From the NCBI GenBank assembly GCA_027451605.1, contig DAIDJA010000062.1:1-8774 (forward strand): 8,774 nucleotides of DNA. The letters run 5' to 3'. The notes below the pieces were generated by a model that was given only the letters and a program-made list of their open reading frames with translations, made no database searches and was not told the DNA's origin. The translations under genes were made by a program, and so were the position numbers. The first letter of the stretch is position 1; the number at the start of each line of letters is the position of its first letter. This document shows, in pieces, positions 1 through 6,892 of the stretch. Source of the DNA: Acidimicrobiales bacterium (GTDB lineage Bacteria > Actinomycetota > Acidimicrobiia > Acidimicrobiales > JABEUL01).

Positions 1-1
1 A

Positions 2-1624
2 CTAGAAAATAAACGTTGCGTGATTGGCAAGATCGATAATAAGGTTGGGGAAAATTCCCAAAACTACCACAATTCCGGATGTCAAAATTACCGCTATTGA
101 ACTACCAACTCCAACCTTAATATCGTCATCGGTCCCAATTGCCGTTTCGGAGGATTTAGTTTGAGTTTTGACCAAAATATCTCCCAGCGCCTCGCCGTCT
201 TGAACTTGACCTGTAGCATCGTCAGTCACAACATTGGTAGGCATGATTAAATGATCCGGGATAACCAACGCTTCATCCGGCTTGGTGTAACAGGCAATTA
301 CTACCCGAAGATAATACAATGCGCTTACAACCGAACTAACTATCGCAACTACTACCAAACTGTAGGCTCCCGGACCTCCGCTTCTGGCTAAAGCCTGAAA
401 TACAGAAAGCTTTGCGATAAAACCGACGGTACCGGGTATCCCGGCCTGTCCAAATAATAGCACGGCAAAACCCAAAACAAGATACGGATGTTTTTTGGCA
501 AGACCTCGATAACTTCTAATATCATGGCTGTTATCCCCGGTCTTTCCAAGGACAGTTACAACGGAAAACACCCCTAAAGCGATAAAGCTATATGCAATTA
601 AATATACGAAACTTGCGCTAACACCTACCTGAGTTGCAGCCACCAGTCCGAGTAATATAAATCCGCTATGGTTAATGGCCGAATAGGCGAGCATTCTTTT
701 TACGTTTGACTGAACCAAACCACCGAAAGCGCCGACTAGTAGTGAAGCTATTGCCAGAATATAGATTATTGGCTGCCAATCGGCTTTGTAGCTAATCAAA
801 GCGGTCATAAGAATTCTGATTAGGGCACCAAAGCCTCCGATTTTTGCAACTGCTGCCATAAAAGTTACGGAAGGACTGGGGGCACCCTGATATACATCGG
901 GAGACCAAACATGAAACGGTACCGCAGCCACCTTAAATCCCAATCCTGCTATTACCAAAATCATGCCGATTATAAGAAGCCCGTTGTGAGTATAGTACGA
1001 AGTCGAAAAAAATGATCCGATTTGCCCTAAATTTGTGGCACCCGAAGAACCGTAAATAAATGCGCTACCATAAATAAATATTGCCGATGCGAACCCTCCC
1101 AGAACCAAATATTTTAGGGCGGCCTCGCCGCTTTGGACTCTTTTTGTGTCGAGAGCCGCAAGTACGTACAGCGCGATAGACATTATCTCGAGCCCGAGAA
1201 ATACCATTATCAGATCATTAGCTGCGCCCATAAACTCCGCTCCGGATCCCGCGAGCAGCATTAGGGCAAATATTTCAGGTCCCGACCACCTTTCACGACC
1301 CACAAAGCTCTGGGTCAGAAGAGCCGCTATAATAACACAAGCCGAAACAAGGATAGCCGTTAAGACCGAAAAACCGTCAATTGCCAAGACGCTGTCGATT
1401 GCCAGATGGGCACCCGATCGCAGGACATCGTGGTAATTCTTAATTGAAAATCCGATTGAACCCACGGCGGCCAATACGGTCACTCCGGCCCATACGTCTG
1501 AAGTAATCTTGTTTTTAACAACAGATGCCATTGCCAGCATCACCAAAGCACCGACAATCAGACATATTTCGGGAAGTATCGAGAAATAAGATATCTTAGG
1601 AAGTATCAATTGCGTAGCGATCAT
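2..1624 (-). CDS. nuoN: NADH-quinone oxidoreductase subunit N (NuoN), antiporter-like proton pump with acidic loop before the last helix
   Basis: NuoN is the antiporter-like subunit next to NuoK (ND2 family). It is complete, ending in TAG at bases 2-4. Key residues are Glu146 in FLGLEIMSIALYVL (TM5), Lys231 in GLGFKVAAVPFHVWSPDVYQ (TM7), Lys261 in AAVAKIGGFGALIR (TM8), and Lys405 in GIPGTVGFIAKLSVF (TM12). These match E. coli Glu133, Lys217, Lys247 and Lys395. VKRMLAYSAINHSGFILLG (308-326) is also typical. About 14 hydrophobic segments are seen. The protein has 540 residues against 485 in E. coli. Most of the difference is a hydrophilic loop at about 448-505 between the last two helices, with about 12 Asp/Glu and 4 Lys. 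The start is coupled to nuoM through ATGA, and a G-rich stretch (GGGGAA, 1631-1636) lies 7 bases before the ATG. NuoN closes most bacterial nuo operons; the following base or bases are outside the window, so a terminator cannot be judged. Confidence 0.97.
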   Translation of the reverse strand: MIATQLILPKISYFSILPEICLIVGALVMLAMASVVKNKITSDVWAGVTVLAAVGSIGFSIKNYHDVLRSGAHLAIDSVLAIDGFSVLTAILVSACVIIAALLTQSFVGRERWSGPEIFALMLLAGSGAEFMGAANDLIMVFLGLEIMSIALYVLAALDTKRVQSGEAALKYLVLGGFASAIFIYGSAFIYGSSGATNLGQIGSFFSTSYYTHNGLLIIGMILVIAGLGFKVAAVPFHVWSPDVYQGAPSPSVTFMAAVAKIGGFGALIRILMTALISYKADWQPIIYILAIASLLVGAFGGLVQSNVKRMLAYSAINHSGFILLGLVAATQVGVSASFVYLIAYSFIALGVFSVVTVLGKTGDNSHDIRSYRGLAKKHPYLVLGFAVLLFGQAGIPGTVGFIAKLSVFQALARSGGPGAYSLVVVAIVSSVVSALYYLRVVIACYTKPDEALVIPDHLIMPTNVVTDDATGQVQDGEALGDILVKTQTKSSETAIGTDDDIKVGVGSSIAVILTSGIVVVLGIFPNLIIDLANHATFIF

Positions 1625-3300
1625 TTAGCATTCCCCGTTTTAATTTGTGTATTCTTATTTACCGAAACCGCAGACCGATATGGACTGTTATTGGTTCTAT
1701 CGGTTGGAACCTGAGCGGTTACTATTTTCTGTCCGCTCTTATCACCGGTGACCGCCTGAATGGTACGGTAGCCGGTCGAATCTGTAGGCTTCGAAGAAAA
1801 GGCAGTCTGTGAACTCAAGTGATTAGCGGTTCGGACATGATGGATCAGTGAATTGACCGAAGGAGATATCTTATTTAGCATCGTGGACGGGAAAAACCCG
1901 ATAAAGAAAATAAGGAGAATCAAAGGAGCTATATATAATTTTTCCTTTAGGGTCATGTCTTTTATGATCGACGTAGAATTCTCCGCTTTCTTGTGAAAAG
2001 CCCTTTGATATGCCCAGAGAAGGTAGACCGCTGACAGTATTACACCGGTCAATGCGACTACAGCCCACCACCTATGACCTATAAATGCACCGGACAGTAT
2101 AAGAAATTCACCGATAAACCCGTTTGTACCCGGTAAACCCAACGAAGCCAATATAACCACTATCATCGCTCCGGACAAAACCGGTGCCGCTTTTTGTAGA
2201 CCGGAAAGTTTCGATATATCGATAGTCTTTGTACGATCGAGTATCATTCCGATTATCAAAAACATTGCCGCAGTCAATACTCCGTGATTAAACATTTGAA
2301 GGATTGTACCGTTCATTGCTATTGTCGAAAAAGCAAAGATCCCGATTGCCACAAAGCCTAAATGCGACAGCGAGGAAAAGGCTACCAACTTTTTAAAGTC
2401 CTTTTGAACCGCGGCTACAATTGCGCCATAGACAATTCCAATTACGCCGAGCGTAAGCAAAAGAGGAGCGAGCCTATAGCTAGCTTGCGGAAAAAAGTTG
2501 AGATCAAACCTTAAAAGCCCGTAGGTCCCAAGCTTAGCCATTATTGAAGCCAAAGATATAGAACCGGAAGTCGGAGCTTCTGAGTAAGCTTTGGGCGACC
2601 AGGTATGAAACGGGAAAATAGGTGTCTTTACAACAAATGCCGCCGAAAACCCCAGAAAAAGCAGTACCTGAGTAGGATAACTCAACTTGGTATGAACAAG
2701 TTTGGTGATATCAAAAGTAAAGACTCCCGTCTGATTTTGGTGAATGACCACCAAAATTACCATCGACGCAAACAAAAATGCCGAACCGAATAGAGTGTAA
2801 AGGAAAAACTTAAGTGCGGCCCTGCTGCGATCCTTTCCCCCCCATCCAATAATAAGGAAATATGCCGGAATTAGCGTAAGTTCAAAGAAAAGGAAGAATC
2901 CGAAAAGGTCCATCGACAGAAACGATCCGAAACATGCACCTTCCAATATTAAAAGCCATGCCGAATATGTGTTGTTTTTAGACTTATCGTTTGTCGCTAT
3001 CAAAATAATCGGGAAAATGAGAGCCACCATCTCCATAAGGAAGAGTGAAATACCGTCCACACCAAAGTGCCAACCTATTCCCAAAGATGAAACCCAACTG
3101 TGATTTGTTACAAATTGATATTTGGCGTCTCCGGTTTTGAATAAGAGCATAACAATCAAAGCCAATATCCCCGAAACTGTCGACAAGGCAATTCCCAAGT
3201 ACTTTGCCAATCTGTCAACCGGTAAAAATGCCAATACAATACCACCAATTATTGGCAACAAAACGATTACCGTCAAAAACGGAAGGCTACTTTGTGTCAT
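1621..3300 (-). CDS. nuoM: NADH-quinone oxidoreductase subunit M (NuoM), antiporter-like proton pump with extended C-terminus
   Basis: NuoM is the middle antiporter-like subunit of the membrane arm (MrpD/ND4 family). Signature stretches are GVDGISLFLME (80-90), FFELTLIPAYFLIIGWGGKDR with Glu140 (TM5), VVKTPIFPFHTWSPKAYSEAP with Lys225 (TM7), MAKLGTYGLLRF with Lys256, SSLSHLGFV with His313, FNHG with His339, and GTNGFIGEFLIL with Glu398 (TM12). These match the proton-path residues known in E. coli (Glu144, Lys234, Lys265, Glu407). About 14 hydrophobic helices are seen, ending near residue 472. The protein is 559 residues against about 509 in E. coli; the extra length is a polar tail (about 486-559) rich in Ser and Thr with about ten Lys/Arg and three Asp. 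AGAGGTGG at 3307-3314 lies 6 bases before the start, a strong Shine-Dalgarno. The TGA stop overlaps the nuoN ATG by 4 bases. Confidence 0.97.
   Translation of the reverse strand: MTQSSLPFLTVIVLLPIIGGIVLAFLPVDRLAKYLGIALSTVSGILALIVMLLFKTGDAKYQFVTNHSWVSSLGIGWHFGVDGISLFLMEMVALIFPIILIATNDKSKNNTYSAWLLILEGACFGSFLSMDLFGFFLFFELTLIPAYFLIIGWGGKDRSRAALKFFLYTLFGSAFLFASMVILVVIHQNQTGVFTFDITKLVHTKLSYPTQVLLFLGFSAAFVVKTPIFPFHTWSPKAYSEAPTSGSISLASIMAKLGTYGLLRFDLNFFPQASYRLAPLLLTLGVIGIVYGAIVAAVQKDFKKLVAFSSLSHLGFVAIGIFAFSTIAMNGTILQMFNHGVLTAAMFLIIGMILDRTKTIDISKLSGLQKAAPVLSGAMIVVILASLGLPGTNGFIGEFLILSGAFIGHRWWAVVALTGVILSAVYLLWAYQRAFHKKAENSTSIIKDMTLKEKLYIAPLILLIFFIGFFPSTMLNKISPSVNSLIHHVRTANHLSSQTAFSSKPTDSTGYRTIQAVTGDKSGQKIVTAQVPTDRTNNSPYRSAVSVNKNTQIKTGNAK
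2734..2757 (-). repeat. Perfect 9-bp inverted repeat (hairpin) inside nuoM
   Basis: The arms are ATTTTGGTG (2734-2742) and CACCAAAAT (2749-2757), separated by 6 bases. The mRNA could form a 9-bp stem with a 6-base loop. It falls in codons for about residues 182-189 of NuoM, at the end of a membrane helix. No run of U follows, so it does not look like a terminator. Whether it is functional or chance is unknown. Confidence 0.5.
2837..2843 (-). repeat. G7 homopolymer run in nuoM coding strand
   Basis: Seven G in a row on the coding strand, followed by AAAGG, encode Trp153-Gly-Gly-Lys of the conserved GWGGKDR stretch. The run is in frame and the gene is intact. Such runs are prone to slippage in replication and to sequencing error. 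Confidence 0.8.
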
Positions 3301-5216
3301 TACAGACCACCTCTTAATCCACCTATAATGATCAATGCCACAAGTCCTCCGGCAATTACCAAAGCTTCACGACGCACAAAACCCGACGCCATCTTTCTAA
3401 CTAAAATTCCAACCGCCAAAACCAATTTAGACAATCCGATCACTGCCCCGTCAATAACCTTGGGTTCAATCACATTATCGGTGACCTCGGCCAACTTAGT
3501 TGAAGTCCTCGCAATTGCTACATCTCCGGTCTTATCGATATACCAGGCGTTTTTGAACAAGGTAAATTCCAATGCCGGTTTTTCGTAAGTTTTGGACCAA
3601 ATGAAATAGGCTATCAACCCGCCTCCGATAGCAAATACGGCATCGAGTACACCCAATGCTATCTGGTTCACGGCACTTGGATGGAAATATGACGGACTTG
3701 CGGCAATAACCGGTGTCAAAAACTTGTCCAAAAATTTTAACGATGATGCGAACGGAAGATTCAGTAGACCACCGACAAGGGCCAGGATCGCCAAAGTCAC
3801 CACCGGGATCATCATTTTAAAGGAAGGCTCATGCGGATCGACAACATGGCCGTGATCTTCTTTTTTGGAGGATTTTTTCTTACCTTTGGAGCTTTCTGAG
3901 ATCCAACGGGCTTTCCCCAAAAATGCCAGGCAATATTCGCGTCCCATATAGTAAGAAGTAATACCTGCGGTAAAGAGACCGATTATCCATACCAACCAAG
4001 ATTCGCTGAAGGCTCCGACCAAAACGTCACCCTTGGACCAAAATCCCGCAAATGGCGGGACTCCGGCGATAGCCATCCATCCGGTAAAAAATGCAACCGC
4101 CGTAATGGGCATAACCACTTTTAATGCGCCCATCTTTTTGAGGTTCTGTTCGTCATGCATGCCATGGATAACGGATCCGGAACTTAAGAACAGAAGAGCT
4201 TTATAAAATGCATGCGTTACCATCAAAAATATTGCCGCAGCATAAGCTCCCGTTCCGACGCCGACAAACATGTACCCAAGCTGCGATACCGTCGAATAAG
4301 CCAGAACCTTTTTAATATCGTCCTGAGCGGTTGCAGACATTGCCGCCATAAAAGCCGTCAGAATTCCAATTATCGTAATTATGTGAGCCACGTCAGGGGA
4401 CAGAGCCAATAGCGGCGACAGCCTAACCATAAGATAAACGCCGGCCGTTACCATTGTTGCGGCGTGAATTAAAGCGCTTACGGGTGTCGGACCTTCCATT
4501 GCGTCGGCCAACCATCCGTATAGAGGTACCTGAGCGGACTTACCCATAGCTCCCACAAATGCCAGAAGGACAATTGCGTCTACGGTGGTTTTGGCCAGCG
4601 ATGGACCGGCGGCAAAAATAGCCGAATAATTTAAGGAGTGGACATAGTGAATCACCAAAAACATCGAAAGTAAAAACCCAACGTCAGCGATCCTGTTTAC
4701 TATCATTGCCTTCTTACCCGCAGAAGCCGCGGAAGGTCGTTCGTGCCAAAACGATATAAGGAAATAGGAGCAAACCCCGACCCCTTCCCATCCGACAAAG
4801 GTCAACAACATGTTATTTCCAAGAACCAAAATAATCATGGATGTCACGAACAGATTGAGATACAGAAAGAATTTCGGGAAATCAATGTCTTTATGCATGT
4901 ATTCAACCGAGTAGAAATGGATAAGGGTTGATACTCCCGTTACGAATAAAACCATAGTCAAAGACAGAGGATCCACCCTCAAAGCGGCATCGACTTTAAA
5001 AGACCCGGTATTTATCCAGACAAAAAGGTGATCCACAAATACATTCCCACTGAATCCTAAAAATTTTATCCAGACAACCACAGAAAAAATAAATGACAGA
5101 CCTACCGCAGCCGTAGCGATATAGCCGGCGAGTGGCTCTTTTAGCTTTCTCCCGAAAAATATTAACGACAATGCTCCCAGTAGAGGAAATGCCGGAATTA
5201 AAAATACTAATTTCAT
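3300..5216 (-). CDS. nuoL: NADH-quinone oxidoreductase subunit L (NuoL), distal antiporter-like proton pump
   Basis: NuoL is the distal antiporter-like subunit of the membrane arm (MrpA/ND5 family) and carries the long lateral helix HL. At 638 residues it is close to E. coli (613). Key residues are present: Glu144 in VGWEGVGVCSYFLI (TM5), Asp178 in NRIADVG (Ala177 where Gly is usual), Lys226 in GKSAQVPLYGW (TM7), His251 in AMEGPTPVSALIHAATMVTA, Lys339 in HAFYKALLFL (TM8 to TM12 path) and Lys395 in GFWSKGDVL. The region from about 550 to 600, with YIDKTGD and VIDGAVIGL, fits helix HL, and the last hydrophobic segment at 616-633 fits TM16. A loop near 440-465 holds six Lys between 444 and 452 followed by His455, 457 and 462. 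AAAGG lies 10 bases before the start, inside the end of nuoK. Its TAA overlaps the nuoM ATG by one base (TAATG). Confidence 0.97.
   Translation of the reverse strand: MKLVFLIPAFPLLGALSLIFFGRKLKEPLAGYIATAAVGLSFIFSVVVWIKFLGFSGNVFVDHLFVWINTGSFKVDAALRVDPLSLTMVLFVTGVSTLIHFYSVEYMHKDIDFPKFFLYLNLFVTSMIILVLGNNMLLTFVGWEGVGVCSYFLISFWHERPSAASAGKKAMIVNRIADVGFLLSMFLVIHYVHSLNYSAIFAAGPSLAKTTVDAIVLLAFVGAMGKSAQVPLYGWLADAMEGPTPVSALIHAATMVTAGVYLMVRLSPLLALSPDVAHIITIIGILTAFMAAMSATAQDDIKKVLAYSTVSQLGYMFVGVGTGAYAAAIFLMVTHAFYKALLFLSSGSVIHGMHDEQNLKKMGALKVVMPITAVAFFTGWMAIAGVPPFAGFWSKGDVLVGAFSESWLVWIIGLFTAGITSYYMGREYCLAFLGKARWISESSKGKKKSSKKEDHGHVVDPHEPSFKMMIPVVTLAILALVGGLLNLPFASSLKFLDKFLTPVIAASPSYFHPSAVNQIALGVLDAVFAIGGGLIAYFIWSKTYEKPALEFTLFKNAWYIDKTGDVAIARTSTKLAEVTDNVIEPKVIDGAVIGLSKLVLAVGILVRKMASGFVRREALVIAGGLVALIIIGGLRGGL
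3307..3314 (-). promoter_or_regulatory. Shine-Dalgarno for nuoM (AGAGGTGG)
   Basis: The coding strand reads AGAGGTGG, 6 bases before the nuoM ATG at 3300, inside the last codons of nuoL. With the TAATG stop/start overlap it fixes the nuoM start. Confidence 0.65.
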
Positions 5217-5222
5217 ATCTAA

Positions 5223-5528
5223 TTAACCTTTAAGCGATGACAGATCATCGGCCGTTGCGCCCAACCGTTTTCTATAAATCGAAACTATAATTGCCAATCC
5301 GACCACAACTTCTGCGGCAGCGACAACCAATACAAAGAAGACATCGGCTTGACCCCCGACATCTTTTAATTTTGAAGCGAATGCGACAAAAGTTAGATTG
5401 GATGCATTTAACATGAGCTCTACGCACATTAACATGACCAAGACATTCCTGCGCACCAAAAGGCCAATTAGCCCGATAGTAAATAGGACCGCGGCCAAAA
5501 TAAGATAATAACTAAGATCTACAGACAT
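5223..5528 (-). CDS. nuoK: NADH-quinone oxidoreductase subunit K (NuoK)
   Basis: NuoK is the small three-helix membrane subunit (101 residues; E. coli has 100), homologous to MrpC and mitochondrial ND4L, that hands conformational or proton coupling on to NuoN. The three hydrophobic segments are at about residues 5-24, 29-52 and 60-84. The two membrane glutamates essential in E. coli (Glu36 and Glu72) are matched by Glu37 in [12 protein letters not shown] and Glu73 in [15 protein letters not shown] at 26-28 matches the short basic loop after TM1. The start follows the nuoJ stop with no spacer (TAAATG). GAGGAG at 5541-5546 lies 12 bases upstream, which is long for a Shine-Dalgarno, so coupling to nuoJ termination probably helps. 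Six bases separate its stop from nuoL. Confidence 0.97.
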   Translation of the reverse strand: MSVDLSYYLILAAVLFTIGLIGLLVRRNVLVMLMCVELMLNASNLTFVAFASKLKDVGGQADVFFVLVVAAAEVVVGLAIIVSIYRKRLGATADDLSSLKG

Positions 5529-6215
5529 TTAAACTATTTGCTCCTCACCGACAGTAAAATCTACCGACCTAACTTCATCAACTTTGTCTTCACTGACGGA
5601 AACGTCATTTTCATGACCCTCTTTTGGGCCATCAGTTTTAATTTCGGCTGAAATATCTTCTTTAACTTCATCTTCGCCGGGTCCGGATCTGGCAATTAAC
5701 ACCACCGCTCCGATAATTGCGATTATTAAAAGCACCGAGGTAACTTCAAAAGGCAACAGATAATATGAAAAAGTCGCCTTTGCCAGTTCAACTATTCCAC
5801 TGTCTCCCCCGCTGGCAACGCCGATCACACTGTAAGAACCGTGAGAATTAAAGTTCCCCCAGCCATAACCAATGATCATCCCCAAAAAAGCCAGTCCCAC
5901 TACGATTGCAATAACCCGCTGTAAAATTAAAGGTTCGCTTCCGAGCTTTTCCTGTTTATCGACTCCAAGCAGCATAATTACAAAAAGGAAAAGTACAACG
6001 ATCGCACCCGCATAAATTATCACCTGAACAACCGCCAAAAAATCGGCGCTTAACTCAACAAAAAGTACAGCTACTCCGAATAGTGTCATAACGAGATTTA
6101 AAGCTGCCCTTACCGGATTATTGGACAGCACAACTCCGAGTCCACCACCGACCACTACAATCGCACAAAGGACAAACGTTATTGAATCCGGATAAGTTGC
6201 CGACAACAACATCAT
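5529..6215 (-). CDS. nuoJ: NADH-quinone oxidoreductase subunit J (NuoJ), with acidic C-terminal tail
   Basis: NuoJ is a small membrane subunit of complex I between NuoH and NuoK, part of the link from the quinone site to the proton pumps. I see five hydrophobic segments, at about residues 11-30, 36-53, 58-84, 98-118 and 148-175. Family motifs are NNPVRAALNLV (32-42), then VVQVIIYAGAIVVLFLFVIML (62-82), whose Tyr68-Ala-Gly-Ala is the conserved pi-bulge region of TM3, and LLPFEVTSVLLIIAIIGAVVL (153-173). The last 50 or so residues (178-228) are hydrophilic and rich in Asp/Glu (17 acidic against 5 Lys/Arg by my count), longer than in E. coli NuoJ (184 residues). The start has tandem ATG codons (ATGATG); the first overlaps the nuoI stop as ATGA, and GGAGG lies 9 bases upstream (6225-6229). 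The stop TAA directly abuts the nuoK ATG. Confidence 0.96.
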   Translation of the reverse strand: MMLLSATYPDSITFVLCAIVVVGGGLGVVLSNNPVRAALNLVMTLFGVAVLFVELSADFLAVVQVIIYAGAIVVLFLFVIMLLGVDKQEKLGSEPLILQRVIAIVVGLAFLGMIIGYGWGNFNSHGSYSVIGVASGGDSGIVELAKATFSYYLLPFEVTSVLLIIAIIGAVVLIARSGPGEDEVKEDISAEIKTDGPKEGHENDVSVSEDKVDEVRSVDFTVGEEQIV

Positions 6216-6892
6216 ATAACCTTTCCTCCGTATTCGACCGGAATGTGATCTTTTTTAACATCTTTTAGCAGGAAGTTTCCGGTCAAATCATCATCCCTGT
6301 TGTCACTTTGTCCGCCCTCAGGATGCCTTGTTCCGTAACCCAGCTCACCGGACCATGCCACGACCCCTTCAAAGTCGGCATCTCCCGAAGGTGAAGTCGC
6401 CCGCATCCAAGCCGAAGTATGCTCGTCCTCACCGTCTCGCCAATCTTCCCATGGCATCTGTCGTGGTTTTCCGTCATCATCTACTACCAGTTCGGATTTG
6501 GTGTAAACGGCGTCGGCACGGGAAACAAAAGAAAATTCGAATAGTTTTGATTCAGTGATGGCCTCAGTGGGGCAGGCTTCAACACACATATCACAATGAA
6601 TACATCGTAAATAATTGATCTCGTAAATATATCCGTATCTTTCTCCGGGTGAAACTGGATGATCCGGCGGATTATCCAGTCCTCTAACGTAAATACAGTC
6701 AGCCGGACAAACCCCGGCACAAAGTTCACAGCCGATACACTTTTCCATTCCATCTTCATAGCGATTTAGAACGTGTCTGCCGTGAGCACGAGGTGGCTTC
6801 GGCTTCTTCTCTTTTGGATATTGAGTAGTTACCCGTGGCTCAACGATCTGTTTAAAACTTACCTTAAAACCACCAAAAAAATTACGGCTCAT
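6212..6892 (-). CDS. nuoI: NADH-quinone oxidoreductase subunit I (NuoI), 2x[4Fe-4S] ferredoxin-type
   Basis: NuoI is a peripheral-arm subunit that carries clusters N6a and N6b and relays electrons towards NuoB and the quinone site next to NuoH. Both cluster motifs are complete: CIGCELCAGVCP with Cys52, 55, 58 and 62, and CIHCDMCVEACP with Cys97, 100, 103 and 107. The segment HGRHVLNRYEDGMEKC precedes the first cluster, and SPGERYGYIYEINYLRC joins the two. Cys66 (ADC) is an extra cysteine often seen at this spot in the family. The protein has 226 residues against 180 in E. coli; the added part is a hydrophilic C-terminal region (about 130-226) with PWEDWRDGED, SAWMRATSPSG and a W-G-RHPE stretch, which I associate with part of the Actinomycetota. 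There are no membrane segments. It overlaps nuoH upstream and nuoJ downstream by 4 bases each and has a strong Shine-Dalgarno. Confidence 0.97.
   Translation of the reverse strand: MSRNFFGGFKVSFKQIVEPRVTTQYPKEKKPKPPRAHGRHVLNRYEDGMEKCIGCELCAGVCPADCIYVRGLDNPPDHPVSPGERYGYIYEINYLRCIHCDMCVEACPTEAITESKLFEFSFVSRADAVYTKSELVVDDDGKPRQMPWEDWRDGEDEHTSAWMRATSPSGDADFEGVVAWSGELGYGTRHPEGGQSDNRDDDLTGNFLLKDVKKDHIPVEYGGKVI
6225..6229 (-). promoter_or_regulatory. Shine-Dalgarno for nuoJ (GGAGG)
   Basis: GGAGG lies 9 bases before the first of two tandem ATG codons (6215 and 6212), inside the end of nuoI. Either Met could be the initiator; the first is slightly better spaced, and both give nearly the same protein. 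Confidence 0.6.

Noticed and set aside
1146..1436. Plus-strand open frame of 96 codons opposite nuoN.
   Set aside because: It is a shadow of the conserved nuoN gene. The peptide has no recognisable family, and the minus-strand frame explains the sequence.
3292..3588. Plus-strand open frame of 98 codons opposite the end of nuoL.
   Set aside because: It is antisense to conserved NuoL helix HL/TM16 coding sequence and has no known domain or convincing context.
3831..3888. The Lys-rich segment of NuoL as a sign of frameshift or foreign insertion.
   Set aside because: The frame is continuous, flanking helices are in the expected order, and the total length is normal for NuoL.
4040..4060. Terminator-like hairpin in nuoL: TCCCGC and GCGGGA with a 5-base loop, followed by TTTT on the coding strand.
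   Set aside because: The stem is only 6 bp, the T run is 4, and it lies in the highly conserved GVPPFAGFW coding stretch, so codon content explains it.
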